DNA of 64,000 bases from NCBI GenBank assembly GCA_023415825.1, contig JAEZJF010000026.1, positions 62,001 to 126,000 on the forward strand, read 5' to 3'. Below, piece after piece: positions 27,102 to 36,216 of the stretch. The position numbers were made by a program, and so were the translations under genes. The notes under the pieces are model-generated. The model saw only the letters and a program-made list of their open reading frames with translations, did not search any database and was not told the origin of the DNA. The stretch comes from Bacillota bacterium (lineage in GTDB: Bacteria; Bacillota; Clostridia; DSM-8532). Each line of letters opens with the position of its first letter. Position 1 is the stretch's first letter.

Positions 27102-27143
27102 AAGCCCCGAAAACCATTGAAATTCAAGGTTTTTCGGGGCTTT
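27102..27143. terminator. Strong bidirectional terminator
   Basis: AAGCCCCGAAAACC pairs with GGTTTTTCGGGGCTT with A and T runs on both sides. It closes the AT-rich segment on the plus strand and the phosphatase gene on the minus strand. It may be guaA's original terminator, displaced together with the remnant. Confidence 0.85.
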
Positions 27144-27164
27144 ATCCTACCTTTTATATTTTAT

Positions 27165-27932
27165 TTATTTGTTCATCTCCTCAGAAAGCTCTGTAAATTG
27201 AGCCTTGAGCTGGCTTTGCCGCTCATAGGAAAAGCCCTCTTTGTCAAGGAGCGATCGAATATTTCGAGAATCCAATTCATCCAATAACGCGATGATGGTT
27301 TCTGGCCTGGATTCCAATAAGCTTTTGAGTAGAGCCTTGTCAGGAATCATTTTCATAATGGCATCTGGTAAAGAATCAAGCTTTTTATTGATCCCGTTGG
27401 TGTTATAGGTACTGCTCACGATATAGTCTGCAATGATGTCTTCACGAATTACATCGCACAGGTATAGTACCAAAGCTGCAATGATGCCCGTCCGGTCTTT
27501 TCCTGCGGAACAAAGGAAAATGATGCTTCCGGTTTCCATACGCTCGGAAATCGTATTGAAAATTTTGGCACAGCAGCTCAGATTCCCAAACAGCGTTTTG
27601 ACATAATCCAGCTTCATACTCTCAAGGATGGTTTCCTGACTTATATTCTGCAGGTCTTGATCCAAATCCTTCATCAGTGAGAAGTGGTAATACTTCATGC
27701 CGGCAGGGATGTTTATTTTTGCGGAAACTGTTTCTGTAGGGCTACGCAGATCGATGATGGTTTTAACGTTTCGGTTCATTAGAATGCGCCAATCCCCATC
27801 CATCAGTTCCGATAAGGCATCACTCCGGTAGAGCAGACCCCAGTGAGTGTATCTCCCATCCGTGGTAGGGTAACCACCCAAGTCACGGGCATTATAGGCG
27901 CTCTTTAAAGGTATATGTTTCAGATGATTCAT
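27165..27932 (-). CDS. Tyrosine phosphatase, Y_phosphatase3/PtpB-like
   Basis: A 255-residue dual-specificity-type phosphatase. The N-terminus has NARDLGGYPTTDGR and KTIIDLRSPTE; the catalytic P-loop is LCSAGKDRTGIIAA (Cys and Arg of CX5R), near residue 140. The related PtpB and LipA enzymes act on phosphotyrosine, phosphoserine or phosphoinositides. No signal peptide is seen, so it is cytosolic. It is transcribed alone, divergent from the DUF4342 genes. Confidence 0.88.
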   Translation of the reverse strand: MNHLKHIPLKSAYNARDLGGYPTTDGRYTHWGLLYRSDALSELMDGDWRILMNRNVKTIIDLRSPTETVSAKINIPAGMKYYHFSLMKDLDQDLQNISQETILESMKLDYVKTLFGNLSCCAKIFNTISERMETGSIIFLCSAGKDRTGIIAALVLYLCDVIREDIIADYIVSSTYNTNGINKKLDSLPDAIMKMIPDKALLKSLLESRPETIIALLDELDSRNIRSLLDKEGFSYERQSQLKAQFTELSEEMNK

Positions 27933-28339
27933 GATTTTGCTCCTTTATTTCATTTTCTTTTTGAATACCAGTCAACAGTCAGTAGGGGCGGCTGTGGACG
28001 CTGTGCAGAAGAGCTGCTTTTGCTTGTATTTTATGCTACTTTTGTTGCTTAATCAAGCTATAGTATATAGCTGAAAGTAGCTTAATGCAGCAAAACATAG
28101 AGAGCTCGGTCTATTGACATGTTCAGCAGCCATTCGGATGTATGGTTCAATGATGCTTATTACTTCCAAAACTAAAAAAAATCGTTTATAATGAATGAGT
28201 AAAATGCTTGCTTTGGATTAATGATATTGTCTGCTGTTTCTAATGGAACTCTAATTCATCTAACAGGAGCACCTAATATTCCTGTTCTACAATAGGGAAT
28301 GTAAGCTTAACAAGCAAATTAATCGGAGGTGCTCATATA
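27933..28339. other. 407-base intergenic region between divergent genes
   Basis: No coding frame is convincing. It holds a dyad GCTACTTT...AAAGTAGC (about 28032-28081), a TTGACA at 28124 without a well-placed -10, a TATAAT-like box near 28185, and a short stem AACAGGA/TCCTGTT near 28262-28287. It presumably carries the promoters of the minus-strand phosphatase and the plus-strand DUF4342 pair. Confidence 0.4.
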
Positions 28340-28777
28340 ATGAATATTCAAATGATTGATGAATTCAGAAGGCGGACCAATGCAAGCTATGACGAGGCGA
28401 GGTATTATCTGGAAAGACATAATGGGGATTTGCTGGAGGCTATCATTACTTTTGAGAGAGAAAGAACCGGTTACCAGAATCATCAAAACGCGGGTCCAAG
28501 ATCGAACGGTTTTGTAAAAGGTCTTCTTAGAGTCTTACAAAGACTTTTTGATATCAAGCTGGTTATTACCGACAAAAACCACAAAACCTTTCTGCTTCCC
28601 ATTATAGTACCCGTGGTTTTATTCCCCGTATGGCATGTGATTATATTGATGGCTGTTGTTATGATGATTATGGGATTCAGGTTCAGCTTTCAGGAAATGC
28701 CCGATAATAATGTCAATGTTGAGTCCATTGTCAATAAAGTAAAGGACAAGGTTAGAGAAAGCAGCAGAACCTATTAA
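28340..28777 (+). CDS. DUF4342 / UBA-like domain membrane protein, copy 1
   Basis: A 145-residue protein. Residues 1-45 form a three-helix UBA-like unit (DEFRRRTNASYDEARYYLER, then a second helix with LLEAIITFER) as in DUF4342 and NAC/EF-Ts-like N-termini. Residues about 80-115 form a hydrophobic hairpin (LPIIVPVVLFPVWHVIILMA). Function is unknown. A paralogue follows 24 bases after its stop. AATCGGAGGTGCTC precedes the ATG. Confidence 0.75.
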   Translation: MNIQMIDEFRRRTNASYDEARYYLERHNGDLLEAIITFERERTGYQNHQNAGPRSNGFVKGLLRVLQRLFDIKLVITDKNHKTFLLPIIVPVVLFPVWHVIILMAVVMMIMGFRFSFQEMPDNNVNVESIVNKVKDKVRESSRTY

Positions 28778-28801
28778 AAAATTTCCAAAGGAGGTGTGGT
28801 T

Positions 28802-29401
28802 ATGATTACTATAGAGCAGATTGATGAATTCAGAAAACGCACAAATTCAAGCTATGAGGACGCAAAGTATTATCTTGAAAAAAATAATGGCGACATACTG
28901 GATGCCATCATAGACTTTGAAAGAACCAAAGCCGGAAGATCAAACAAGTATCAAGAAAAGAAACAAAGAGAGGACTATGGCAGACGTTTTGCCGATATTC
29001 TGCAAAAAGGTTTCGATACCCGTATCTTTGTAGAGGATAAAAATTCAACCCTGTTTACCATACCGGTCATTCTCTTAATTTTACTGATACCCCTGTGGGT
29101 TATTGTACTTCTGTTCTTTGTGTTTCTTATGTTGCTGGGTTATAAATTCAGTATTCGTGACGTAAAGAGTCAGAATGTCAATGTCGGTTCATTCTTTCAG
29201 AATTTAAATGAGAAGCTTAAGGAAACCGGTACAAACAAAGAAAAAGGTCAGGGACCTGTTTATCATTCAAACCCGAGTCAGAACAGTGAAAATAAAGCTC
29301 AGGTTCCGGTACCGAAGGATGTGACCCAGCCGGTTGCGCCCGATGGCTCAAAACCCGAACAAAACAAGGAAGAGGGCTATAAGGAGTACACCATAGAATA
29401 A
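28802..29401 (+). CDS. DUF4342 / UBA-like domain membrane protein, copy 2
   Basis: This has the same plan as the previous gene: a UBA-like unit (IDEFRKRTNSSYEDAKYYLE) and a hydrophobic pair of helices (residues about 85-120), followed by a longer, hydrophilic Pro/Gln/Lys-rich tail. The conserved QNVNV after the membrane part is shared by both copies. The ATG at 28802 follows GGAGGT; the GTG at 28796 lies too close to that site. The pair is likely co-transcribed and may form one membrane complex, which is inference from their tandem arrangement. Confidence 0.75.
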   Translation: MITIEQIDEFRKRTNSSYEDAKYYLEKNNGDILDAIIDFERTKAGRSNKYQEKKQREDYGRRFADILQKGFDTRIFVEDKNSTLFTIPVILLILLIPLWVIVLLFFVFLMLLGYKFSIRDVKSQNVNVGSFFQNLNEKLKETGTNKEKGQGPVYHSNPSQNSENKAQVPVPKDVTQPVAPDGSKPEQNKEEGYKEYTIE

Positions 29402-29410
29402 AGTGATATA

Positions 29411-29443
29411 GAGGCACAGGAGTGGTTAAATATCCTGTGTCTC
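29411..29443 (+). terminator. Hairpin after the DUF4342 pair
   Basis: GAGGCACAGGA pairs with TCCTGTGTCTC around an 11-base loop. No clear T run follows, so it may be a weak terminator or a processing stem. Confidence 0.5.
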
Positions 29444-29453
29444 GCTTAGGGAT

Positions 29454-29551
29454 GATCGAAATTTAACTTCCGATAAATCTTATAACAAAAGCAGGATGTT
29501 TAAATTTTTTTGCCGAAAGAACCGGAAGTTATTTCGATTGCTCCTTTATGG
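29454..29551 (+). repeat. Inverted-repeat element, family B, copy 1
   Basis: The left arm GATCGAAATTTAACTTCCG and the right arm CGGAAGTTATTTCGATT are near-complementary with a two-base bulge. The first 28 bases match the copy at 61525-61602 at 27 positions, and the right ends share TTCGATTGCTCCTT-ATGG. It lies 28 bases before a response-regulator gene. Confidence 0.6.
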
Positions 29552-29578
29552 TCAAGGTAATTGGAGAGTTGATTGATT

Positions 29579-30268
29579 ATGGCTGAACGGATTTTAGTTG
29601 TGGAAGATGAAAGCAAGATTGCTCGGTTTCTTGAACTGGAGCTGAAGCATGAAGGGTATGAGGTTGAAATAGCATCTGATGGCAGAAGTGGCTTAGAGAG
29701 GGCACAAAAAGGAGACATAAACCTTATTGTCCTGGATTTGATGCTTCCTCTTATGAGTGGAATCGAGGTATGCAGAAGGGTGAGGAAGTTTTCTGATCTT
29801 CCCATTATCATGCTGACAGCCAAGGATGATATTTCCGACAAGGTGACCGGACTTGACAGCGGTGCCGACGATTATGTCACCAAGCCATTTGCAATAGAAG
29901 AACTATTGGCCCGTATTCGTGTGGCCTTAAAAAGAAAGGCAATCACAAAAAAGGAAAATCATGAAGAACAGATAACCGCTGGTAAGCTTATTCTTTCCAA
30001 GATGCAGCACAAGGTAACCTATGATGGGGAAGAGATATTTCTCTCCAAGAAAGAATACGATCTTCTTGTTTATCTTATGGAGAACAAGGGTATTGTCCTG
30101 GACAGGGAGAAGCTCATTGAAAATGTCTGGGGCTATGATTTCATCGGGGATACCAATGTGACCGATGTCTACATCCGCTACCTCAGAAGCAAAATAGATC
30201 AGCATTATGGTGTCAATTATATAAAAACCATCCGCGGAGTGGGGTATATCTTTGAAAGCCAAGATTAA
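29579..30268 (+). CDS. OmpR/PhoB-family response regulator
   Basis: The receiver domain (residues 1-120) has VVEDE, the phospho-accepting Asp in LIVLDLMLP and Lys in YVTKPF. The winged-helix DNA-binding domain follows (LSKKEYDLLVYLMENKG, then DVYIRYLRSKID and IRGVGYIFE). The ATG at 29579 is preceded by GGAGAG; a TTG six bases upstream is less likely. The kinase gene overlaps its end by 17 bases, so it is the cognate partner. An inverted-repeat element sits directly upstream. Confidence 0.93.
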   Translation: MAERILVVEDESKIARFLELELKHEGYEVEIASDGRSGLERAQKGDINLIVLDLMLPLMSGIEVCRRVRKFSDLPIIMLTAKDDISDKVTGLDSGADDYVTKPFAIEELLARIRVALKRKAITKKENHEEQITAGKLILSKMQHKVTYDGEEIFLSKKEYDLLVYLMENKGIVLDREKLIENVWGYDFIGDTNVTDVYIRYLRSKIDQHYGVNYIKTIRGVGYIFESQD

Positions 30269-31727
30269 GGAAGAGAAGAATAGCATAAAAAGAAAGCCAG
30301 AACCGCTACCTGAGTATAAAAAGGTCAAGAATATTCAGAAGGACAAGAATCTTCAAAATGTTCAAAAACCGGTATCAAAGCGCCACTCGTCTTTGGTTTC
30401 ACGTATCTCGGCTTTCTATACCAATATGTTTGCCACCTGGCTTTCGGTATCGCTGGTGGCTATCTTTGTTCTCATGGTTGCCTTTGAAATTTTCACACTG
30501 GTTTATGAAACCAAGCCCTATTTGGATGAGTTAGGTACCCCCGTCGATTCCGTAAGTTTTATTGATGAGGTAAACACTATTCAAGGGGCAAAATTTGTTC
30601 TCCTTGACAGTGGAGAAAAAATAGTGGCCTCTTCCTTTCATGAGGTGACTCATGTTTTTAGTACGGCTTTTGTGGGGGTTGAGGCCATACAAAAAAAAAT
30701 CTATGTGACTCATGCAGAAAATTATCTGTTGCACGACGGACAAAGCTTCATTCTTGTCATGTATTATGATGTAACCCTGGTTTTAGCCAAAATTGGGGTC
30801 ATAGGGGCTTGTGCAATTTTACTTTTTTTAATTGCCATGCTGACTATATATGTGCGCGGCAATTATCTTACCCGGAAGGCTTTCGGCGTATTGGACGAGC
30901 TCATTGTCAAAGCCAGCAATATTTCCTCCCAAAATTTGAATCTAAGGCTTAATGTCAAGGATTCCGCCGATGAGTTGGTGGAATTCACATTGACCTTTAA
31001 CCGCATGATGGATCGAATTGAAAAGGCCTATGGAAAGCAGAATCAGTTTGTCTCTGATGCATCCCATGAGCTTAGAACCCCCATAGCGGTTATTCAGGGT
31101 TATGCACGGATGCTTGAACGCTGGGGTAAGGATGATAAGGAGATTCTTCAGGAGTCCATCATGGCCATTAACAAGGAAGCCAAGGGAATGCAGGATCTGG
31201 TTGAAAAGCTTCTTTTTATTGCGCGAAATGATAAAGATACCCTCGTATTAGTAAAAGTTAAATTTGATATGAGCAAGCTCATTGAAGAGCTTATTCGGGA
31301 TACACGCATGCTGGAAACCAAGCATGAGATCAAAAGCTATGTAGAGACCAATGTGATGGTTTATGGGGACCGTGATCGTATTAAGCAGGCTCTGAGGATT
31401 TTTGTGGATAATGCTTTAAAATATACTGAACCCAACGGAACCATAACAATACGGCTTGATTTGGATGATGGGCATGCTGTAGTGGTTATTAAGGACACTG
31501 GCATGGGAATTCCTGAGAAAGATCTGGCCAATGTTTTTGATCGTTTTTATCGCGTTGATACTGCCAGGGAACGTGTCAAGGGAGGCCATGGGCTTGGTCT
31601 ATCCATTGCCCGTATTATCGTTTTACGTCATGGCGGGCGTATCAAGGTGGCCAGCAAGATTGGGGAAGGAACCCGGTTTAGTATTTATTTTCCATTAAAC
31701 CAAATAAATGAACCTGTAGAGGAATAG
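30252..31727 (+). CDS. Membrane sensor histidine kinase
   Basis: The cytoplasmic N-terminus is Lys-rich (residues 1-50). Two transmembrane helices (about 60-85 and 178-200) flank an extracellular sensor of about 90 residues. A HAMP domain, HisKA with DASHELRTPIAVIQGYA (phospho-accepting His) and HATPase with DNALKYTEPNGT, DTGMGIP and GGHGLGLSIA follow. The TTG start lies inside the end of the regulator gene, indicating coupled translation. The signal sensed is unknown; no transporter target is adjacent. Confidence 0.92.
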   Translation: MKAKIKEEKNSIKRKPEPLPEYKKVKNIQKDKNLQNVQKPVSKRHSSLVSRISAFYTNMFATWLSVSLVAIFVLMVAFEIFTLVYETKPYLDELGTPVDSVSFIDEVNTIQGAKFVLLDSGEKIVASSFHEVTHVFSTAFVGVEAIQKKIYVTHAENYLLHDGQSFILVMYYDVTLVLAKIGVIGACAILLFLIAMLTIYVRGNYLTRKAFGVLDELIVKASNISSQNLNLRLNVKDSADELVEFTLTFNRMMDRIEKAYGKQNQFVSDASHELRTPIAVIQGYARMLERWGKDDKEILQESIMAINKEAKGMQDLVEKLLFIARNDKDTLVLVKVKFDMSKLIEELIRDTRMLETKHEIKSYVETNVMVYGDRDRIKQALRIFVDNALKYTEPNGTITIRLDLDDGHAVVVIKDTGMGIPEKDLANVFDRFYRVDTARERVKGGHGLGLSIARIIVLRHGGRIKVASKIGEGTRFSIYFPLNQINEPVEE

Positions 31728-31770
31728 AAGTGCGACAGCGCATTTCCGCATTTTACGGGTTGAGTCTTGT

Positions 31771-31800
31771 GGAGCGCTTCCTTCGGGAAACGCTCCTCTT
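31771..31800 (+). terminator. Hairpin after the two-component pair
   Basis: GGAGCG...CGCTCC, extended by TTCC/GGAA, forms a compact stem with the sequence TCTTTG after it; a weak terminator. Confidence 0.5.
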
Positions 31801-31889
31801 TGAATTGAAATAGGCTTGGATTAATGGTAATATAATGATAGCTTACATGTGAAAACACAGATTTTACGATTTTAGAGGAGTAAAATAAA

Positions 31890-32792
31890 ATGACTAATCC
31901 ATTCGGCTCACTTGCCCGAGTTATTTTGCCGTTAATCATTATCTACCTGGCTTTTTCAATAATGGGGACTATTGGCGGTATAATAGTCGTTGGTATCTTT
32001 ATACTCGTCGCAGTTTATCTGAACAGGGCTGTCATTTATCAGAATCGGGGAAGCAAAAAATATCAAAGCGGTGATTTTGAGGGCGCTCTGAGTGATCTAA
32101 AAACCTCGCTTTCATTAAATCCGAATGCAGTAAATATACGCGGTTCCTATGCCTTTCTTCTATTAAAGCTGGGACATACCGAAGAAGCTGCCGTTCAGAT
32201 CGATGAGGCATTAAAGCGAGTCCAGGCAGAAGCTGATAAAAAATCATTAAGGGTGACAAAAGCGCTTGTTCTATGGAAGCAGAACAAGGTGGACGAAGCG
32301 ATAGAAGATCTGTCCGAGCTTCTGAAAACCTTTGAAACTACCAATGTCTACGCCACGCTTGGTTTCCTTCATATTGAAAAAGGCGATTACGAAAAAGCCC
32401 TTGAATTTAACCTTCAAGCAAAGGATTACAATGGTACCAATGCCATAATTCTTGATAATCTGGGAACATCCTATTTCCTTCTAGGAGACTACGAGAACGC
32501 TTTTGAAACCTTTCAGGAAACCATGAAGCACAAGCCCAATTTCCCTGAGGCTTTTTATAACTACGCCAGGGTATTGGATAAAATGGGCGATATTGAGAAG
32601 GCTCTTTACATGGTAAGGCACTCCTTGACCTTACGCTTCTGGAATACCAGCACCATTACTAAGAAAGAGGTAGAGGATTTCCTTGTGGAATTGGAAGCTA
32701 AAGAAAATGCATTAAATCAAATCAGGGAAGCTGAGAAGGCAGCTGCAAAAGCAACGGATAGAGAAGCGGAAAATGAGACAGAGAAAGAATAA
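31890..32792 (+). CDS. Membrane-anchored TPR protein
   Basis: A hydrophobic hairpin (residues about 8-48) anchors the protein. At least five tetratricopeptide-like repeats follow, for example KKYQSGDFEGALSDLKTSL, NVYATLGFLHIEKGDYEKAL and NLGTSYFLLGDYENAFETF. The C-terminus is a Glu/Lys/Ala-rich coil. TPR proteins serve as assembly scaffolds; partners are unknown. The following gene's possible GTG/ATG region overlaps its end, so co-transcription is likely. Confidence 0.8.
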   Translation: MTNPFGSLARVILPLIIIYLAFSIMGTIGGIIVVGIFILVAVYLNRAVIYQNRGSKKYQSGDFEGALSDLKTSLSLNPNAVNIRGSYAFLLLKLGHTEEAAVQIDEALKRVQAEADKKSLRVTKALVLWKQNKVDEAIEDLSELLKTFETTNVYATLGFLHIEKGDYEKALEFNLQAKDYNGTNAIILDNLGTSYFLLGDYENAFETFQETMKHKPNFPEAFYNYARVLDKMGDIEKALYMVRHSLTLRFWNTSTITKKEVEDFLVELEAKENALNQIREAEKAAAKATDREAENETEKE

Positions 32793-32820
32793 CCATTCTT
32801 TTACGACAGATGAGGTAACT

Positions 32821-34110
32821 ATGAACAACCAAAGAGAATATTATGAAGATTTTCATGTCAGCCCGTCCATTATTAAGCTTGCAAAAGAAGCTGAAGCATT
32901 AGTTAAGAACAGCTTTGATCATATTGATACCGTGAAAGAACAAAATCAGCTGAAGGTTATTCGCGCCATGCAGCTTGAAAGATTAAGTGATACCCATTTT
33001 TCCGGAACTACAGGCTACGGATATAACGACAGGGGAAGAGAAATTCTTGACGCTGTTTATTCCCATGCCTTTCGTGCCGAGGATGCTTTGGTCCGACATA
33101 GTATAACCTGCGGCTCCCATGCCCTGGCGCTTTGCCTATATGGCGTTTTAAGGCCGGGAGATGAGCTTCTCTCAATTACAGGAAAGCCCTATGATACATT
33201 GGATGAAGTAATAGGTATTCGAGGGCAGGAAGGGGCCGGTTCATTAAAGGAGTATGGGGTTTCCTATAATCAGATAGAACTCACGTCGGACGGCCTTCTT
33301 GATGACGAAGCTATTGAAAAAGGTATAAATCACAAAACAAAGCTTATTTTTATTCAGCGCTCCCGGGGATATGCCTGGCGTCCTGCCTTGACAATCTCTG
33401 AGATCGAGCGGATTGTTAAGCTCGTTAAGGCTGCCAGGCCTGAAGTCCTTGTCATGGTAGATAACTGTTATGGTGAATTCGTAGAGGAACGTGAACCTAC
33501 CGAGGTAGGCGTCGATATTATGGCCGGCTCCCTGATCAAGAACCCCGGTGGGGGTCTTGTACCGTCGGGCGGGTATATAGCAGGGCGAAAGGATCTCATA
33601 GAAAAGATTTCATATCGCATGACCTTGCCTGGATTGGGCAGGGAGGTGGGGGCAACCCTGGGTCAGAACAGATTGTTGTTTCAGGGCTTTTTTATGGCGC
33701 CTCACGTAGTTGCCGAGAGCCTTAAAGGAGCAGTCTTTACAGCTCAGCTTATGCAGAACCTGGGCTTTGAGACCTATCCGGGCCCATTTGACCCACGGTG
33801 TGATCTCATTCAGGCCATAAAGTTTAATCGAAAGGATGCGGTTATCGCCTTCTGCCAGGGCATACAAAAAGGCTCACCTGTAGATTCCTTTGTACGGCCT
33901 GAGCCCTGGGATATGCCGGGTTATGATTCGCCTGTCATCATGGCTGCAGGGGCTTTTATACAGGGGTCCTCCATTGAGCTTAGTGCAGATGCCCCTATCC
34001 GGGCACCTTATACAGCTTATATGCAGGGCGGCTTGGTTTACGAGCATGTGAAGCTGGGGGTCATGTGTGCTGTTCAGGAGCTTGTCAATCAAGGCATCAT
34101 CGGTATTTAA
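32821..34110 (+). CDS. Aluminium-resistance/YnbB-like PLP enzyme (cystathionine beta/gamma-lyase fold)
   Basis: A 429-residue fold-type I PLP enzyme of the family annotated as aluminium resistance protein or methionine gamma-lyase. It has GTTGYGYNDRGRE, the cofactor-binding ITCGSHALALCLYGVLRPGD region (two adjacent pieces), the Asp in VMVDNCYGEFVE, and the Lys in GSLIKNPGGGLVPSGGYIAG. The true reaction is not established. The ATG at 32821 follows GATGAGG and gives the family N-terminus; a longer frame begins in the TPR gene. In Bacillus ynbB lies near glnR/hflX, which is not the case here. Confidence 0.85.
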   Translation: MNNQREYYEDFHVSPSIIKLAKEAEALVKNSFDHIDTVKEQNQLKVIRAMQLERLSDTHFSGTTGYGYNDRGREILDAVYSHAFRAEDALVRHSITCGSHALALCLYGVLRPGDELLSITGKPYDTLDEVIGIRGQEGAGSLKEYGVSYNQIELTSDGLLDDEAIEKGINHKTKLIFIQRSRGYAWRPALTISEIERIVKLVKAARPEVLVMVDNCYGEFVEEREPTEVGVDIMAGSLIKNPGGGLVPSGGYIAGRKDLIEKISYRMTLPGLGREVGATLGQNRLLFQGFFMAPHVVAESLKGAVFTAQLMQNLGFETYPGPFDPRCDLIQAIKFNRKDAVIAFCQGIQKGSPVDSFVRPEPWDMPGYDSPVIMAAGAFIQGSSIELSADAPIRAPYTAYMQGGLVYEHVKLGVMCAVQELVNQGIIGI

Positions 34111-34120
34111 AATATGACCC

Positions 34121-34139
34121 AGGAGTCTTTAGGACTCCT
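34121..34139 (+). other. Short perfect hairpin just before a ribosome-binding site
   Basis: AGGAGTC pairs with GACTCCT around five bases. The GGAGG of the next gene starts directly after it, so the stem may stabilise mRNA or affect translation. Confidence 0.4.
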
Positions 34140-34150
34140 CGGAGGAAAAA

Positions 34151-35476
34151 ATGAACGAACTTGAGGAAAGAAGTAGAAAAAGAAAAGCGCAACGTAATCG
34201 CAGAAGGCTCTTTAGCTTATTGGGATTTATTTTGCTGCTTATTTACATTCCTGCTTTATGGAATTGGGTTTTTTCAGTCAACCATGAAATTGGAGCCATT
34301 AAAACGGCTACCCTTGAAATCAAGGTACCGCTCCAAGGGGTGTTATTTCGTAAGGAAATGGTTTTGACATCTCCCGGGGACGGTATTGTTATTCCGGATA
34401 TTCAAAACGGAGAACGCGTTGCAAAAGGAGATGAAGTAGCATCCTATATCCAGTCCAATACCCGGGATGTAGTCGAAAACTACAGGCAGATGGAGCTGGA
34501 AATATTAAAGCGTGTTGTGGCTAAATTTGATAATGCCACAGGCTCGGAACGCGAGGCATGGGAAGCTGCAATCGAAAAGCAGATTACAAAGCTCTCTGGC
34601 CTTTCAAATACAGGTGATTTGAGTGATGCCAATGCAATCCGGAATGCTGTCGATCATGTGCTTGAAGCCAGGGCACGCTTTATGCTTGAAAATGGTTCTC
34701 TGATTGACAGCCTTAAGAATGAAAAGAATGAGCTGGAAAGACTGCGCAGCAATATTGAGAAATCCGTTAAGAGCATTAGCTCTCCCATTTCCGGGATAGT
34801 CTCCTATCACTGTGACGGACTTGAAGAGCAGTATATCCCTGAGAAACGGCATGATATCACCCTTGAGCAAATTAACCAGGTCGTGGAAGCACAGACTACA
34901 CCCGATAACTGGCTGACGCCGCCTGAAATTAATGCCAAGAGGGATGAGGTCTATGGCAAACTGGTAACCAATGACGAGGGTTGGATTACCTTGAGCATTC
35001 CTGATAAACAAGGCCAGGAAATTGCTGTTTTATATGAAAAAGCCAAGCTTGACAACAAGGTGCTCACCTTTGAAGTAGAAATTGATGGTTTTGAGGAAAA
35101 CATTCCTGTAACGTTGGAAGAGGTAGGAGAACAGAAGGACGATTTTAGGAAATTAATAGTCAGAATGACGAAGTTCATAGAAAAAACCATGAATCTCAGG
35201 AGCTTCAACGGGAATTTAATCATGCAGAGTGTCACAGGCATGAAGGTACCCTTAAGAAGCCTGTTCAATGAAAACACAGTGGACGATACAGCGGATATCG
35301 CAATTGTTGAAATGAATAAAGTCATTTTTAAACGCGTTCACATAATTGGCCGGCAAGATTCCTATGCAATAATCGAGAACCTGGATCCGACAAATGCTGA
35401 AAAAAGTGTTCAAATATTTGATATCTATTTGGTTAATCCTAAAAATGTAGTAGAAGGTCAGGTAGTGGAAAAATGA
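34151..35476 (+). CDS. HlyD-like membrane protein upstream of ylmE
   Basis: A basic N-terminus and one transmembrane helix (residues about 19-40) lead to an extracytoplasmic region with a lipoyl/HlyD-like half (TSPGDGIVIPDIQNGERVAKGD type segment, near residue 78) and a central coiled coil around residues 165-210. This resembles periplasmic-adaptor-like proteins found next to ylmE in many Clostridia. No ABC or RND partner is adjacent, so a transport role is unproven; a division or envelope role is suggested by its neighbours. ylmE begins inside its stop codon. Confidence 0.75.
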   Translation: MNELEERSRKRKAQRNRRRLFSLLGFILLLIYIPALWNWVFSVNHEIGAIKTATLEIKVPLQGVLFRKEMVLTSPGDGIVIPDIQNGERVAKGDEVASYIQSNTRDVVENYRQMELEILKRVVAKFDNATGSEREAWEAAIEKQITKLSGLSNTGDLSDANAIRNAVDHVLEARARFMLENGSLIDSLKNEKNELERLRSNIEKSVKSISSPISGIVSYHCDGLEEQYIPEKRHDITLEQINQVVEAQTTPDNWLTPPEINAKRDEVYGKLVTNDEGWITLSIPDKQGQEIAVLYEKAKLDNKVLTFEVEIDGFEENIPVTLEEVGEQKDDFRKLIVRMTKFIEKTMNLRSFNGNLIMQSVTGMKVPLRSLFNENTVDDTADIAIVEMNKVIFKRVHIIGRQDSYAIIENLDPTNAEKSVQIFDIYLVNPKNVVEGQVVEK

Positions 35477-36168
35477 GCAATGAGCTTGGTAATGCCATTC
35501 ACTCTATAAGACAAAGCATCAAGGCCTCTGCACTGAAGGTCGGCAGAAATCCTGAAGATATTCTGCTTTTAGGTGTTACGAAAACAGTGGACATCGATCT
35601 TATGCGAAATGCCTTTGATATGGGAATCACGCATTTTGGTGAAAATAGAGTTCAGGAATTTCTTAGAAAATCCGATATAATTAACAGGGACTGCTGCTGG
35701 CACATAATAGGAAGGCTTCAAACCAATAAAGTTAAATATTTGGATAACCGTATTACCCTGATTCATTCCCTTGACCGAATTGAGCTGGCCGAAGCCCTTC
35801 AGGACAGGGGAGAGAAGATCAATCACATTTTTTCTGTACTTGTTCAGGTCAATGTGGCCGGGGAAAGTACAAAAGCTGGTGTTGATCCCGACAATCTAAA
35901 AAATTTTTTATTGAAGCTTTCAAGGATGGGTAATATTCGTGTAAAAGGGCTTATGACCATAGCTCCATATACTGAGGATCCTGAGGATGTTCGGCTTATT
36001 TTCAGGACTTTACGAAAACTATCAGTTGACATGGAGAGGGAAAGGGTAGAAAATATCAATATAGAAGAACTCTCCATGGGCATGAGCAGCGATTTTAACG
36101 TAGCAGTGGAGGAAGGAGCCACAATCGTCAGAGTCGGGAGTGCTCTCTTTGGAGAAAGATTGTATTAG
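35473..36168 (+). CDS. ylmE: YggS/YlmE PLP homeostasis protein
   Basis: A single-domain alanine-racemase-like TIM barrel of 231 residues that binds pyridoxal phosphate and helps balance its pool. The Schiff-base Lys is in LLGVTKTVD near residue 36; HFGENRVQEF, WHIIGRLQTNKVKYL and the phosphate-binding LSMGMSSDFNVAVEEG motif are conserved. ATGA overlap with the upstream gene indicates translational coupling. In Gram-positive bacteria this gene regularly precedes sepF. Confidence 0.95.
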   Translation: MSNELGNAIHSIRQSIKASALKVGRNPEDILLLGVTKTVDIDLMRNAFDMGITHFGENRVQEFLRKSDIINRDCCWHIIGRLQTNKVKYLDNRITLIHSLDRIELAEALQDRGEKINHIFSVLVQVNVAGESTKAGVDPDNLKNFLLKLSRMGNIRVKGLMTIAPYTEDPEDVRLIFRTLRKLSVDMERERVENINIEELSMGMSSDFNVAVEEGATIVRVGSALFGERLY

Positions 36169-36216
36169 CCTAAAAGGCTAGCGATATTTTACGAATGAAA
36201 ACTGGAGGAAGATACT

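Noticed and set aside
27102..27143. Insertion-sequence terminal repeat
   Set aside because: The perfect palindrome with flanking A and T runs is a bidirectional terminator; no transposase is near.
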